A stretch of DNA of 64,000 nt from the NCBI RefSeq assembly GCF_016908195.1, contig NZ_JAFBDK010000012.1, positions 44,109 to 108,108 of the forward strand. The letters run 5' to 3'. The notes beneath the pieces were generated by a model. That model was given only the letters and a program-made list of their open reading frames with translations. It searched no databases and was not told the DNA's origin. The position numbers and the translations under genes were made by a program. The stretch comes from Jeotgalibacillus terrae. Lineage in GTDB: Bacteria; Bacillota; Bacilli; Bacillales; Jeotgalibacillaceae. Shown in pieces: positions 9,578 through 19,700 of this stretch. Positions within the stretch are counted from its first letter, which is position 1. Every line of letters starts with the position of its first letter.

Positions 9578-10462
9578 ATGGTCAATGAGAAGTTATACCG
9601 CAAAAAGGCAGCGGTGATCGGTGGAGATGCCAGACAGCTTGTCATTGCTGAAAAATTGTGTGAAATAGGTGCTGAAGTATATCTCTGTGGATTTGATCAG
9701 CTGAACATGACAGAACCCGGTTACAGAAAAGCGAAGATTGATGAGATCCCATTTAACAGTTTGGATGCGATCATTTTTCCTGTGAGTGGAATCAGCTCCT
9801 CAGGTGAAATAAGATCCTCTTTCAGCGCTGAAAATCTGTCAATAGATTATGAACAATTGGATCAGCTGCATGAAAACTGCCTGATTTTCTCAGGAATCAG
9901 AACGCCATGGACAGAACGGAGCAATAAAAAATTCATCTATTTATTTGAAGAGGATGCTATTGCGATTTCAAATTCTATTCCAACTGCTGAAGGCATCCTC
10001 TGGCTGATTATTCAGCATACTGATTACACCATTCATGGATCAGACATTGTGATAACCGGTGGAGGGAGAGTTGGCATAACGCTTGCAAGAGTGCTTCATT
10101 CCCTCTGTGCCAATGTTACAGCTCTTTCTTCAGTTAAAACAGAAATAGCCAGACTGAATGAAATCGGAGTTGACGGGAAGCATTTAAAAGATTTGAACAG
10201 ATTTATTGCGCAGGCTGATATCTGGGTCAATACAATTCCATCGGATACAATCATAACCGAAAATGCGATGTCAGCCTGCAAACCTGGGATTTTTTTAATA
10301 GAACTGGCTTCTGATCCTTCGATTGAACAGCGCAGGATTGCAAGTAAAATGAATCTTCAATATCTTGAGGCGCCGAGCCTTCCCGGTATGGTGGCACCAA
10401 AAACTGCTGGTGAAATACTTGCAGAGGCGATTCTCGATCTGGTCATTGAAAAAGGAGGATAA
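9578..10462 (+). CDS. dpaA: Dipicolinate synthase subunit A
   Basis: Together with DpaB it oxidises dihydrodipicolinate to dipicolinic acid in the mother cell; the product is then loaded into the spore core with calcium. The 294-residue protein has an N-terminal domain and a Rossmann fold (IVITGGGRVGITLARVLHSL, about residue 154) typical of DpaA. The nearby ribosome binding site is weak (GTGAGTG). dpaB begins 3 bp after its stop. Also called spoVFA. Confidence 0.96.
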   Translation: MVNEKLYRKKAAVIGGDARQLVIAEKLCEIGAEVYLCGFDQLNMTEPGYRKAKIDEIPFNSLDAIIFPVSGISSSGEIRSSFSAENLSIDYEQLDQLHENCLIFSGIRTPWTERSNKKFIYLFEEDAIAISNSIPTAEGILWLIIQHTDYTIHGSDIVITGGGRVGITLARVLHSLCANVTALSSVKTEIARLNEIGVDGKHLKDLNRFIAQADIWVNTIPSDTIITENAMSACKPGIFLIELASDPSIEQRRIASKMNLQYLEAPSLPGMVAPKTAGEILAEAILDLVIEKGG

Positions 10463-10465
10463 ACA

Positions 10466-11059
10466 GTGTTAGAAAATAAGAGAATAGGTTTCGGTTTTAC
10501 AGGTTCCCATTGTACGTACCATTTAGTATTGCCTCAATTAATCAGATTAAAGGAATTGGGAGCAGAAATTGTACCAGTCGTCAGTTATACAATGCAGACA
10601 ACAGATACACGGTTTGGTGAAGGGGAGGAATGGGTTCAAAAAATAGAAAAAGCTGCAGGAGCAAAATGTATCAGAACCATTCCGGACGCAGAACCACTTG
10701 GCCCTGTGAAGCCATTAGACTGCATGGTGGTTGCGCCATTGACAGGGAATTCACTGTCAAAGCTTGCAAATGCACTGACAGACTCTCCGGTACTAATGGC
10801 GGCAAAGGCCACTATGCGTAATCATAAGCCGGTAGTAGCTGCAATTTCGACCAATGATGGTCTTGGATTAAACGGTGTGAACCTCATGAGACTGATGGCA
10901 GCGAAAAATCTGTATTTCGTTCCTTTCAGTCAGGATGATCCTGAGAATAAGCCTAATTCCCTTGTGGCACATATGGATGAGATCCCGGAAACTGTCATTC
11001 AGGCGCTAAAAGGCAAACAGCTCCAGCCGGTTATCACTTTATTAAATAAAAGAGATTGA
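10466..11059 (+). CDS. dpaB: Dipicolinate synthase subunit B (flavoprotein)
   Basis: A flavoprotein-like partner of DpaA (spoVFB). The 197 residues start ENKRIGFGFTGSHCTYH, the FMN-binding phosphate loop of the UbiX/Dfp-like fold, followed by DCMVVAPLTGNSLSKLANALTDSPVLMAAKA. The GTG start has AAAGGAGG upstream. Its final codons overlap the -35 region of the asd promoter. Confidence 0.96.
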   Translation: MLENKRIGFGFTGSHCTYHLVLPQLIRLKELGAEIVPVVSYTMQTTDTRFGEGEEWVQKIEKAAGAKCIRTIPDAEPLGPVKPLDCMVVAPLTGNSLSKLANALTDSPVLMAAKATMRNHKPVVAAISTNDGLGLNGVNLMRLMAAKNLYFVPFSQDDPENKPNSLVAHMDEIPETVIQALKGKQLQPVITLLNKRD

Positions 11060-11085
11060 GAAAAGGAAAGCATAAATGATACAAT
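11056..11085 (+). promoter_or_regulatory. SigA-type promoter of asd-dapG-dapA
   Basis: TTGAGA (11056-11061), 18-bp spacer, TACAAT (11080-11085), overlapping the dpaB stop. It separates vegetative lysine/peptidoglycan synthesis from sporulation-specific dpaAB expression. A 75-base leader follows. Confidence 0.6.
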
Positions 11086-11159
11086 GTGTTGTATGAATAC
11101 ACATTAGTGCTTTACCTGTCTAACGCATTACAGGGAAAGAGTGGAAGGGAGTTTTGTAA

Positions 11160-12203
11160 ATGAAGGGTACAGGATATAACGTAGCAGTAGTAGGAGCAAC
11201 AGGAGCAGTAGGAACTCAGATGCTCGCAATGCTTGAGCAGAGGAATTTTCCGGTTGAATCAATTAAACTCCTTTCTTCTGCAAGATCAGCAGGACAGACA
11301 ATTCAATTCAATGGGGCACCGGTAACAGTTGAAGAAGCAACACCGGAAAGCTTTGATGGCGTGCAGATAGCACTGTTTTCAGCAGGAGGCAGCATTTCAA
11401 AGAAACTGGCACCTGAAGCTGCAAAACGCGGTGCGATTGTCATTGACAATACGAGTGCCTTCAGAATGGATGAAGATGTGCCACTCGTAGTTCCTGAGGT
11501 AAACGAACTTGATCTTCAGCATCATAAAGGGATCATTGCGAACCCGAACTGTTCGACCATTCAAATGGTTGCAGCGCTTGAACCGATCAGAAAAGAATTG
11601 GGTCTTGAGAAAGTAATTGTTTCGACATATCAGGCTGTGTCAGGAGCGGGTGTGCAGGCAATTGATGAAATGAAAGAACAATCACAGGCTATTTTGAACG
11701 GGGAAGAGCCAAAGGCCAGTGTTTTACCGGTAAAAGGAGATAAAAAGCATTACCAGATTGCATTCAATGCAGTGCCGCAAATTGATGTCTTTGATACAAA
11801 TGGCTATACGTTTGAAGAAATGAAAATGATTAACGAAACGAAAAAAATTATGCATATGCCTACATTGAAAGTGTCAGCTACATGTGTGAGATTACCAGTC
11901 GAGACCGGTCACGCGGAGTCAGTTTATATAGAAGTATCAGAAAAAGGAAAAAATACAGCAGATATCCACCGTATTCTCTCAGAAGCAACGGGTATTACAC
12001 TGCAGGATAACCCTGATCAGCAGGAGTATCCAATGCCGAGCACTGCTGCAGGTAAAACCGATGTATTCGTGGGAAGAGTACGAAAAGATCCTGACGAAGA
12101 CCATGGCTTCCATATGTGGATCGTTTCAGATAACTTATTAAAAGGAGCTGCGTGGAACTCAGTACAGATCGCAGAGAGTCTGATCAAACTTAAACTCGTA
12201 TAA
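11160..12203 (+). CDS. asd: Aspartate-semialdehyde dehydrogenase
   Basis: Reduces aspartyl phosphate to aspartate semialdehyde, the branch point to diaminopimelate, lysine, threonine and methionine. The 347 residues show the NADP loop [14 protein letters not shown], the catalytic cysteine in [10 protein letters not shown] near residue 129, and the C-terminal [10 protein letters not shown] segment. The ATG follows AAGGGAG. It is the first gene of the asd-dapG-dapA operon. Confidence 0.98.
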   Translation: MKGTGYNVAVVGATGAVGTQMLAMLEQRNFPVESIKLLSSARSAGQTIQFNGAPVTVEEATPESFDGVQIALFSAGGSISKKLAPEAAKRGAIVIDNTSAFRMDEDVPLVVPEVNELDLQHHKGIIANPNCSTIQMVAALEPIRKELGLEKVIVSTYQAVSGAGVQAIDEMKEQSQAILNGEEPKASVLPVKGDKKHYQIAFNAVPQIDVFDTNGYTFEEMKMINETKKIMHMPTLKVSATCVRLPVETGHAESVYIEVSEKGKNTADIHRILSEATGITLQDNPDQQEYPMPSTAAGKTDVFVGRVRKDPDEDHGFHMWIVSDNLLKGAAWNSVQIAESLIKLKLV

Positions 12204-12235
12204 CTGTCACGCGCTTTTAAGAGAGGAGCGTTACT

Positions 12236-13417
12236 TTGCCAATTTCAGTACTGAAATTTGGTGGAACGTCGCTATCAGACTCATGGAAAAGAGAGCAGGC
12301 AGTATCCTGTGTAAAAAGGGAACTCGAACTCGAAAATCAGGTGATTATTGTCGTATCAGCTATCGGGAGAATAGGAGCACCGTATTCCACAGATACGCTG
12401 TTATCGCTTGCTGAACCGCTGAGTATACCGCCTCATCAGAGATCACTGCTGCTTTCATGCGGAGAAATCATATCAGCGGCTATATTCTCTTCAGCCCTGC
12501 ATCATGCCGGAGTTGAGTGTGAGATCCTGACAGGAAAACAGGCAGGTCTGAAAACAGACAATGTGTATGATGCTGATATCTGTTCAATGAATACACACTC
12601 AGTTTTCACTGAATTGCAGCAGACTGATGTCATCATCATTCCGGGCTTTCAGGGGGAAGATCAGTATGGCAGGGTTGCCACATTGGGCCGCGGAGGCAGT
12701 GATACGTCTGCCTGTGCGATTGCAGCAAGTGTGAGCGCCTTATACTGCAAATTATATACAGATGTTGCGGGAATTATGAGTGGGGATCCAAGAATTGTTG
12801 ATCAGGCAAAAATAGTTCAATCCCTATCTTATGACGAAGCTTTTCATATTGCTCATCAGGGAGCAAAAGTGATTCATCCTAAAGCAGTTGAATGGGCCAG
12901 AAAAGGCAATATTCCGGTATGGACCGGGGATCTTTCGGATGATGGCGGGACATGGATTGGTCTGCATCCCCGGACAGAATCAGTTCATTCCGTTACAGCA
13001 ATTGATCACCTCGTACAGATTGCAGTACAGGCACAGGATTGCGATGCAATATTCAGAATGCTGGCTGAAAAAAATATCAGTATAGACCTGATATCCATTC
13101 AGCCGATTGAAGTGAAATTTACTATACATCAGGATGATTATCCTGAATTAAAACGTACTTTAGATGAACAGCATATTTATTTTAAAAGCAGACATCATGT
13201 TTCAAAAGTTGCCCTGATCGGAACGCGGATCGCCGGCCGGCCGGGTGTGGCTTCTTCTATCGTGTCACTGCTGACTAAAAGCAATATTAACATCTGGCAG
13301 ACAGCTGATAGTCATATGACTTTCTGGGTACTTGTGGATCATGCAGATTCAGAGCATGCCCAGCAGCTTCTCCATCAATTTTTTATTAATCCAGAACCAG
13401 CAACCGTACAGGAGTGA
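12236..13417 (+). CDS. dapG: Aspartokinase I (diaminopimelate-sensitive type)
   Basis: Phosphorylates aspartate as the first step of the pathway. The 393 residues have the kinase signature KFGGTSLSD at the N terminus, the GRGGSDTSA substrate loop and YTDVAGIMSGDPRIV, followed by two C-terminal ACT domains for feedback control. The TTG start follows AGAGGAGCG. Position between asd and dapA identifies it as DapG rather than the lysine- or threonine-regulated isozymes; the effector is inferred from that. Confidence 0.95.
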   Translation: MPISVLKFGGTSLSDSWKREQAVSCVKRELELENQVIIVVSAIGRIGAPYSTDTLLSLAEPLSIPPHQRSLLLSCGEIISAAIFSSALHHAGVECEILTGKQAGLKTDNVYDADICSMNTHSVFTELQQTDVIIIPGFQGEDQYGRVATLGRGGSDTSACAIAASVSALYCKLYTDVAGIMSGDPRIVDQAKIVQSLSYDEAFHIAHQGAKVIHPKAVEWARKGNIPVWTGDLSDDGGTWIGLHPRTESVHSVTAIDHLVQIAVQAQDCDAIFRMLAEKNISIDLISIQPIEVKFTIHQDDYPELKRTLDEQHIYFKSRHHVSKVALIGTRIAGRPGVASSIVSLLTKSNINIWQTADSHMTFWVLVDHADSEHAQQLLHQFFINPEPATVQE

Positions 13418-13422
13418 AGAAA

Positions 13423-14316
13423 ATGAACTTTGGCAGAGTTTCAACTGCAATGGCTACTCCATTTGACCAGGAAAATAATATTGATAACAGCAGGTTGGAA
13501 AAGCTGATCAATTATTTAATAGAAAATGGCACCGACTCCCTTGTTGTAGCAGGAACCACGGGGGAATCGCCGACACTGTCTTTTGAAGAAAAAATCAATT
13601 TGTTCAAGCAGACTGTAAAAATAGTTAACGGCAGGATACCGGTTGTAGCCGGAACAGGGACGAATAATACTGAATCAACAATCAAGTTGACACTCGCAGC
13701 AAAAGAAGCAGGAGTAGACGCAATTATGCTTGTCGCTCCTTACTACAGTAAACCGAGCCAGAAAGGCTTGTTCCAGCATTTCACTAAGGTAGCTGAAAAA
13801 GTGGATCTCCCGGTGATGATATACAATATACCAGGGCGTTCTGCTGTTAATATTGAGCCCGGGACGATAATTGAATTGTCCAAAGTACCTAATATAACAG
13901 CAGTTAAAGAAGCGAGCGGCAGCCTCGATCAGATGACTGAAATTATTGCAGGAACAGATGAGAACTTTTCTGTCTACAGCGGTGATGACGGCCTGACACT
14001 TCCGCTTCTTTCAATCGGTGGTGCTGGTGTTGTATCTGTTACATCACATGTAGCAGGAAATGAAATGCAGGAAATGATCCGTTTATTTCAAGCAGGAGAG
14101 CTGGCAAAAGCAGCAAAGATTCATCAAAAACTCCTGCCGCTTACAAGAGCATTATTTGCTCAGCCAAGCCCGGCACCTGTTAAGGCGGTATTAAATCAAA
14201 AAGGTATTCAATGCGGAGGCGTGCGACTGCCACTTATTGAACTCGATGAAAATGAAGCGCAGTCTTTAACTGCTTCAGTTGAAAAGTTTGAAGCACACAT
14301 GAAAGATATTGACTAA
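13423..14316 (+). CDS. dapA: 4-Hydroxy-tetrahydrodipicolinate synthase
   Basis: Condenses pyruvate and aspartate semialdehyde. A 297-residue TIM barrel with VAGTTGESPTLSFEEK, the tyrosine in YNIPGRSAVNI and the Schiff-base lysine in ITAVKEASGSLDQM (near residue 163). A GTG at 13414 overlaps the dapG stop, but the ATG at 13423 gives the family N terminus MNFGRVSTAMATPFD and has CAGGAG upstream. Its product feeds both lysine/peptidoglycan and, through DapB, DpaAB. Confidence 0.97.
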   Translation: MNFGRVSTAMATPFDQENNIDNSRLEKLINYLIENGTDSLVVAGTTGESPTLSFEEKINLFKQTVKIVNGRIPVVAGTGTNNTESTIKLTLAAKEAGVDAIMLVAPYYSKPSQKGLFQHFTKVAEKVDLPVMIYNIPGRSAVNIEPGTIIELSKVPNITAVKEASGSLDQMTEIIAGTDENFSVYSGDDGLTLPLLSIGGAGVVSVTSHVAGNEMQEMIRLFQAGELAKAAKIHQKLLPLTRALFAQPSPAPVKAVLNQKGIQCGGVRLPLIELDENEAQSLTASVEKFEAHMKDID

Positions 14317-14328
14317 GATCCAACAGGC

Positions 14329-14361
14329 AGGTCTTTTTCCAATTCGGAAAAAGACCTTTTT
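14329..14361. terminator. Terminator after dapA
   Basis: Perfect 12-bp stem AGGTCTTTTTCC/GGAAAAAGACCT around AATTC, with T's after the 3' arm. It separates the asd operon from rnjB. Confidence 0.9.
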
Positions 14362-14413
14362 GATTAATGACGGCCAAAAAGGCGACTTTCATAGAGCCGA
14401 GGTGATAAATACG

Positions 14414-14442
14414 TGTACAGTTTTCCAAACTTACAGTATAAT
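14414..14442 (+). promoter_or_regulatory. SigA-type promoter of rnjB
   Basis: TGTACA (14414-14419), 17-bp spacer, TATAAT (14437-14442); perfect -10, weaker -35. Confidence 0.55.
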
Positions 14443-14494
14443 GAACACAGCTGTTTCAAAAGGTCGGATAACATTTTTGTAGGAGGAAATCAGT

Positions 14495-16162
14495 TTGTCT
14501 AAAGAGAAAAATGAAAAATTAAAAATTATTCCTCTCGGCGGTGTAGGCGAGATTGGAAAGAACATGTATGTAATTGAAGTGGACGAGGATTTATTCATTA
14601 TAGACTCCGGGCTTATGTTCCCGGAAGATGAGATGTTTGGAATCGATATTGTGATTCCGGATTTCCAGTATATCGAAGTAAATAAAGAGCGTGTTAAAGC
14701 AATCTTTCTGACACATGGTCATGATGATTCGATCGGATCGCTTCCTTATCTGCTTGAAAAAGTAAAGGTGCCTGTGTACGGATCAAAACTGACAGTTGCC
14801 CTAGCAAAAGCATTATTAAAAGAATACGGCTTTAAAGATCGGGTTAAATTTTATACTGTACATGAAAAGAGCAACATGAAATTTGATTCTGTTAATGTTA
14901 CATTTTTTAATACAACACATAGCATTCCGGATTCACTTGGCATTGCCATTCACACCTCAGAAGGTGCAATTGTGCATACCGGTGAATTCAAATTTGATCA
15001 GTCATCAAGAGGCGGATATGCATCGAACATCGGTAAAATGGCTAAACTTGGTGATAAGGGTGTATTTGCGCTGCTTTCAGATAGTACTGAAGCTGAAAAA
15101 CCCGGGCACACAACATCAGAATCAGTCATTGAAAAACATGTATCAAACAGTATCACTCATGCAAACGGCAGAGTGATTGTCACATGTTATGCTTCAAACC
15201 TGATCCGTATTCAACAGATTTTTGATGCAGCAACTGTAAGTAACAGAAAAGTAGCGGTCATTGGAGAAGCGGCTGAGCGCGTTGTAAACGTAGCTTCAAG
15301 ATTTGAACACCTGACTTATGATGAAGAAACAAGAATTAAACCAAGCGAAATTGATCAGTATAATGATCACGAAATTGTTATTATTCTTTCAGGTACTCAT
15401 GATGAACCGTTTAAAGTAATGGAAAGTATGGCAAATCAGACGCATCCGATTGTAAATATTCAAGAAGGTGACACTGTGCTGATTACATTTACACCATCAC
15501 CTGGAATGGAAGTATACTTATACCGTTCTGTTAATGAAATGACAAAAGCAGGCGCAACTGTACTGACTTCGAGTAAGAATGTTCATGTTTCAGGGCATGG
15601 CAGTCAGGAAGATCTGAAAATGATGATGAACCTGATGAAGCCAAAGTATTTTATCCCTATTCAAGGTGAATACCGTCATTTGATTACACACGGACGTCTT
15701 GCTGAAGAGATGGGTATTCCGCGCTCTAACATCTTTATTGCAGATAAAGGCGATATTGTTGAATATCAGTCCGGCAAGATGAAAATGAGCGGCAGAGTCC
15801 AGACGGGTAATGTATTAATTGATGGGAAAGGTGTCGGTGATGTAGGGAATATCGTGTTACGTGACAGAAGACTTCTTTCACAGGACGGTGTATTGCTGGT
15901 AGTCGTAACCCTGAACCGCAAAACGAAAACAATTGCTGCTGGACCTGAAGTAATTTCCCGCGGTTTTGTTTATGTCAGAGAGTCAGAAAAGCTGATGGAA
16001 GAGTCAGTAACGGCTGTTAGAAATATTGTTGAAAAAAATGTTGAAAACCGTACATTTGACTGGTCCGGAATTAAACAGGAAATCAGGGACTCCCTGAACC
16101 ATCTGTTATATACACGGACGAAACGCAGACCAATGATTCTTCCTATTATTATGGAAGTGTGA
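14495..16162 (+). CDS. rnjB: Ribonuclease J2
   Basis: A metallo-beta-lactamase/beta-CASP RNase that pairs with RNase J1 in RNA processing and decay. The 555 residues have the MBL domain, the beta-CASP insert, and the C-terminal RNase J domain. The metal motif, normally HxHxDH, here reads [13 protein letters not shown] (about residues 72-84): the second-metal histidine is replaced by serine. That substitution, and the location after dapA, mark it as J2 (ymfA), whose own activity is known to be weak, rather than J1. TTG start after AGGAGGAA. Confidence 0.94.
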   Translation: MSKEKNEKLKIIPLGGVGEIGKNMYVIEVDEDLFIIDSGLMFPEDEMFGIDIVIPDFQYIEVNKERVKAIFLTHGHDDSIGSLPYLLEKVKVPVYGSKLTVALAKALLKEYGFKDRVKFYTVHEKSNMKFDSVNVTFFNTTHSIPDSLGIAIHTSEGAIVHTGEFKFDQSSRGGYASNIGKMAKLGDKGVFALLSDSTEAEKPGHTTSESVIEKHVSNSITHANGRVIVTCYASNLIRIQQIFDAATVSNRKVAVIGEAAERVVNVASRFEHLTYDEETRIKPSEIDQYNDHEIVIILSGTHDEPFKVMESMANQTHPIVNIQEGDTVLITFTPSPGMEVYLYRSVNEMTKAGATVLTSSKNVHVSGHGSQEDLKMMMNLMKPKYFIPIQGEYRHLITHGRLAEEMGIPRSNIFIADKGDIVEYQSGKMKMSGRVQTGNVLIDGKGVGDVGNIVLRDRRLLSQDGVLLVVVTLNRKTKTIAAGPEVISRGFVYVRESEKLMEESVTAVRNIVEKNVENRTFDWSGIKQEIRDSLNHLLYTRTKRRPMILPIIMEV

Positions 16163-16185
16163 AGTCACTAAAACTGAGCATTCAA

Positions 16186-16216
16186 AACAGGCAGAAGTTA
16201 TTCTGTCTGTTTTTTT
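16186..16216 (+). terminator. Terminator after rnjB
   Basis: 11-bp stem (AACAGGCAGAA/TTCTGTCTGTT, one G-U pair) around GTTA with a T7 tail. It lies just in front of the spoIIIE ribosome binding site. Confidence 0.85.
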
Positions 16217-16239
16217 CAGCCGGAAAAGGAGGTAGATGT

Positions 16240-18588
16240 ATGGCTGAAGCCAAAAGAAAGACAGCAAATCGAAAAACTGCCACGCGAAAGAATACGAAAA
16301 GGTCCAAAAAGAAAAATTCTGCCTTTACATATGAATTAACCGGTATTGTAATGATTGCACTTGCACTGATAGCAGCATTCAGACTTGGTGCAGCAGGACA
16401 ACTGCTTACATTAACTTTTACTTATCTGATTGGGAACTTTCAGCTTCTTTTACCAGTGGCTATTATATTGACATCAGTATACGTGATTCTGTATAGAAAA
16501 CTGCCTGTCTTAAAAGGGTCTAAAATGAGAGGCGGTCTGCTCATATTGACCGGAATTTTCCTGCTCAGCCACATTCTGCTTTTTGATCAGCTGAGCAGTG
16601 AAAATCTGATTACAAACAACAGTATACTTGTCCAGACGCATCGGATTATTATGGATGATTTTACGGTGAATGCAGGAGCCGGGATGGCTGGTGCACTTAT
16701 TTATGCTATTTTTAATCTGCTCTTTGCTTCAACCGGTTCAAAAATCGTTGCTGCTGTATTTATCATCATTGGTTTATTATTAATTTCAGGCCGGTCAATC
16801 GGGGAAACCGGCAGAATGATCGCGGTCTGGGTCATTGCCAGATTTAACGATATGAAAGAAAGTTTATCAGAATGGATAAAAGAAAAGCGTCAGGCTAAGG
16901 ACGAAAAAATAAAACAAACCCGCACTTCAAGACGCCGGACTTCTATTAAGCAGCCTGAAACTGATCCAGTGATTGAGCACGACGACTCAGAAGAATCTGA
17001 TGGTTTTGAGCCTCTGATTTCAAGCTTTGCTGAAAAAGCTGCACCTGTTCACCGGGAGGAACCAGTACAGACTGAGTTATCTGATCAACAGGACGAAGAA
17101 GAGACGCATGACCCTGCACTTGAAGAGTTTACCTCTTCACCGGGTGTAGAAGAGGTTGAAAATAAAGAGTATCAGGTACCAGCACTTGATTTGCTGGCAA
17201 TGCCGCCTCATGCAGATCAGAGCAGTGAGTATAAAGCCATACAGAAAAATGCATCTAAACTTGAAAAAACTTTTCAAAGCTTTGGTGTAAAAGCAAAAGT
17301 AACTCAGGTTCACCTGGGTCCGGCAGTAACTAAGTATGAGGTTCATCCTGATGTCGGGGTCAAGGTGAGTAAAATTGTGAATCTTAACGATGACTTAGCG
17401 CTCGCCCTAGCCGCAAAAGACATCAGGATTGAAGCGCCGATTCCCGGCAAGTCTGCGATTGGAATTGAAGTGCCTAACTCTGAAGTGGCAATGGTCTCAC
17501 TGAGAGAGGTACTTGAAGCAAATAAGAGTAAAAAAGAAGAAGCCAAACTGCTGATAGGGCTTGGCCGTGATATTACGGGTGAAGCTGTAGCTGCTGAACT
17601 GAATAAAATGCCGCATATGCTTGTAGCCGGGGCAACCGGAAGCGGAAAGTCGGTATGTATTAACGGGATCATCGTGTCAATCTTAATGCGTGCAAAACCA
17701 CATGAAGTAAAATTAATGATGATTGATCCAAAAATGGTTGAGTTAAACGTCTACAACGGAATCCCGCATCTTTTAGCACCTGTTGTGACAGATGCCAGAA
17801 AAGCTTCTCAGGCGCTCAAAAAGGTAGTAAGTGAGATGGAACGCAGATATGATCTGTTTTCGCACACTGGTACGAGAAACATCGAAGGATATAATGAATA
17901 TGTAAGAAAGCATAATGAAAAAAATGATGAGAAGCAGCCTCAACTTCCATTTATTGTTGTGATTGTTGATGAACTGGCTGATTTAATGATGGTTGCTTCA
18001 AATGATGTGGAAGACTCTATTACAAGGCTAGCACAAATGGCACGTGCGGCGGGGATTCATTTGATCATTGCAACTCAAAGACCTTCAGTTGATGTCATTA
18101 CCGGAGTGATTAAAGCAAATATTCCTTCAAGAATCGCTTTTGCAGTTTCTTCACAGATTGATTCCCGCACAATACTTGATACCGGTGGAGCTGAAAAACT
18201 GCTTGGCCGCGGGGATATGCTGTTTATGCCTGTAGGTGCCAATAAACCAGTCAGGGTCCAGGGGGCTTTTCTGAGTGATGAAGAGGTCGAAACCGTTGTC
18301 AATGCAGTAATCGAACAGCAGAAAGCACAGTATCAGGAGGAAATGATTCCGGATGAAGTTGATGATTCTAAACCTGAAGAGTCTGATGATGAGCTGTATT
18401 CCGATGCAGTTGACCTTGTAGCGGATATGCAGACTGCCTCTGTCTCGATGCTTCAAAGAAGGTTCAGAATCGGCTATACGCGTGCTGCAAGATTAATTGA
18501 TGCAATGGAGCAGCAGGGTATAGTCGGTCCATATGAAGGAAGTAAACCGAGAACTGTTCTGATTTCTAAAGGCGCACAGGAAGAGTGA
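16240..18588 (+). CDS. spoIIIE: DNA translocase SpoIIIE/FtsK
   Basis: A septal ATP-driven DNA pump that moves the chromosome into the forespore and clears trapped DNA at division. The 782 residues have a basic N terminus, four membrane segments (about residues 25-190), an acidic Glu/Asp-rich linker (about 250-310), the RecA-like motor with Walker [10 protein letters not shown] near residue 464 and DELADLMMV, and a C-terminal winged-helix gamma domain reading [19 protein letters not shown]. An in-frame ATG at 16159 would run through the preceding terminator; the ATG at 16240 with GGAGGTAG was chosen. tepA, which lies before spoIIIE in B. subtilis, is absent. Confidence 0.96.
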   Translation: MAEAKRKTANRKTATRKNTKRSKKKNSAFTYELTGIVMIALALIAAFRLGAAGQLLTLTFTYLIGNFQLLLPVAIILTSVYVILYRKLPVLKGSKMRGGLLILTGIFLLSHILLFDQLSSENLITNNSILVQTHRIIMDDFTVNAGAGMAGALIYAIFNLLFASTGSKIVAAVFIIIGLLLISGRSIGETGRMIAVWVIARFNDMKESLSEWIKEKRQAKDEKIKQTRTSRRRTSIKQPETDPVIEHDDSEESDGFEPLISSFAEKAAPVHREEPVQTELSDQQDEEETHDPALEEFTSSPGVEEVENKEYQVPALDLLAMPPHADQSSEYKAIQKNASKLEKTFQSFGVKAKVTQVHLGPAVTKYEVHPDVGVKVSKIVNLNDDLALALAAKDIRIEAPIPGKSAIGIEVPNSEVAMVSLREVLEANKSKKEEAKLLIGLGRDITGEAVAAELNKMPHMLVAGATGSGKSVCINGIIVSILMRAKPHEVKLMMIDPKMVELNVYNGIPHLLAPVVTDARKASQALKKVVSEMERRYDLFSHTGTRNIEGYNEYVRKHNEKNDEKQPQLPFIVVIVDELADLMMVASNDVEDSITRLAQMARAAGIHLIIATQRPSVDVITGVIKANIPSRIAFAVSSQIDSRTILDTGGAEKLLGRGDMLFMPVGANKPVRVQGAFLSDEEVETVVNAVIEQQKAQYQEEMIPDEVDDSKPEESDDELYSDAVDLVADMQTASVSMLQRRFRIGYTRAARLIDAMEQQGIVGPYEGSKPRTVLISKGAQEE

Positions 18589-18597
18589 TTTTTCAAG

Positions 18598-18625
18598 CTG
18601 GAATGCACTGCATTCCAGTTTTTTT
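18598..18625 (+). terminator. Terminator after spoIIIE
   Basis: 8-bp perfect stem CTGGAATG/CATTCCAG around CACTG, followed by T7. Confidence 0.9.
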
Positions 18626-18652
18626 AAAAAATATTATTCTTTCTAAAAAAAA

Positions 18653-18671
18653 TCAGACATTTGATGTCTGA
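18653..18671. promoter_or_regulatory. Inverted repeat TCAGACAT-TTG-ATGTCTGA, candidate GntR operator
   Basis: Perfect 8-bp arms. It shares the 9-mer GATGTCTGA with the inverted repeat at 18923-18940 next to the GntR start, so both may be bound by that regulator. Confidence 0.45.
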
Positions 18672-18707
18672 CCTATATACAAGAATATATGCAATAAGAT
18701 ATACTAT

Positions 18708-18721
18708 TGTTACCGCTTTCA
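18708..18721 (+). promoter_or_regulatory. Weak cre-like site upstream of the GntR gene
   Basis: TGTTACCGCTTTCA agrees with the CcpA consensus TGWAANCGNTNWCA at all but one defined position. It lies about 185 bp before the likely -10, so its role is uncertain. Confidence 0.3.
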
Positions 18722-18905
18722 AAAATACTATAACGTTACAAAGAATTGATTTTATACCTTTTTTTAACATTAAAAAGGGTTTTTATGCAGATTATATATA
18801 AAATCTGTAACAAATGTAATTGTTGTGTAACACAATAGAAAGAATTTTTGTGAAAACTACACAATTGTATTCCTTTTCAAAACGAAAAGTGTTATAGTAT
18901 TTTCG

Positions 18906-18918
18906 ATTAGTAGGAATG
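18906..18918 (+). repeat. Left copy of a 13-bp inverted repeat flanking the GntR gene
   Basis: ATTAGTAGGAATG, 7 bp after a -10-like TATAGT. Its exact reverse complement is at 19701-19713, after the gene. Confidence 0.7.
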
Positions 18919-18922
18919 AAAT

Positions 18923-18940
18923 ACATCAGATGTCTGATGT
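18923..18940. promoter_or_regulatory. Inverted repeat ACATCAGA-TG-TCTGATGT, candidate GntR operator
   Basis: Perfect 8-bp arms with a 2-bp centre, 24 bp before the GntR start codon and downstream of the likely promoter. The position suits autorepression. Confidence 0.5.
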
Positions 18941-18964
18941 CAAAAGAGTTGGTGGTGTCTTTAT

Positions 18965-19690
18965 ATGACTATTAAATCAGATAATCGGCATCTGTATCTT
19001 CAGGTGATAGACCGACTGAAGAAAGATATCGACAAAGGCGTTTACAAAGAGAAGGAACGCCTCCCTTCAGAGTTTGAATTATCCAGGCAATTAGGGATCA
19101 GCAGGGCTACACTCAGGGAAGCGCTCAGAATTCTGGAAGAAGAAAACAGAATAGTCAGGCGCCACGGTGTAGGTACATTTGTCAATGCAAAGCCTTTGTT
19201 TTCATCAGGTATCGAACAGCTGTACAGTGTGACAGATATGATACGTATGGCAGGAATGGAACCTGGAACTGTATTTTTGAGTTCTACGATTCATCAGCCG
19301 ACAGATGAAGACATGAACCGCTTTAAATGTTCCCCTGAAGATGAAATGACAGTTATCGAAAGGGTCAGAACTGCAAACGGGGATCCGGTTGTTTACTGCA
19401 TTGATAAAATTCCGGCAGACCTGATGCCGACTTCATTCACACACCAGGACAGGTCTATTTTTTCATTGCTTGAGGAAAATGGGGGGATGTACATATCTTA
19501 TGCAATTACCCACATTGAACCCGCGGGCTATCATGAAAAAGTATCTCCTATTCTAGGTTGTGAACCGGAAACTGCTTTATTGGTTTTAAAGCAGCTGCAT
19601 TTTGATGAAAATGATCAGCCGGTTTTATATTCTTTAAATTACTTTAAAGCTGACCGGTTCAGTTTTCATGTTGTACGTAAGCGTGTTTAA
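18965..19690 (+). CDS. ymfC: GntR-family regulator (HutC/YmfC type)
   Basis: The 241-residue protein has an N-terminal winged helix ([48 protein letters not shown]) and a C-terminal UTRA ligand-binding domain, the HutC subfamily layout. ymfC occupies this place after spoIIIE in B. subtilis. Here it directly precedes the nucleoside ABC importer, so control of that importer is likely but inferred. The ATG follows GGTGGTG. Candidate operators lie in its leader, and an inverted repeat brackets the gene. Confidence 0.88.
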   Translation: MTIKSDNRHLYLQVIDRLKKDIDKGVYKEKERLPSEFELSRQLGISRATLREALRILEEENRIVRRHGVGTFVNAKPLFSSGIEQLYSVTDMIRMAGMEPGTVFLSSTIHQPTDEDMNRFKCSPEDEMTVIERVRTANGDPVVYCIDKIPADLMPTSFTHQDRSIFSLLEENGGMYISYAITHIEPAGYHEKVSPILGCEPETALLVLKQLHFDENDQPVLYSLNYFKADRFSFHVVRKRV

Positions 19691-19700
19691 TGCATTTATG

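Larger units (their letters stand above)
18589..18964. other. 376-bp regulatory gap before the GntR gene
   Basis: AT-rich non-coding region. It holds the spoIIIE terminator, a 19-bp inverted repeat (18653-18671), a cre-like site (18708-18721), a -10-like TATAGT (18893-18898), a 13-base element repeated in inverse behind the gene (18906-18918) and a second inverted repeat (18923-18940). No convincing ORF was seen. Confidence 0.7.

Noticed and set aside
18883..18905. CGAA...TTCG pair upstream of the GntR gene as a PurR box pair
   Set aside because: The two cores are too close (15 bp between them) for the known PurR box spacing and the flanks do not match.
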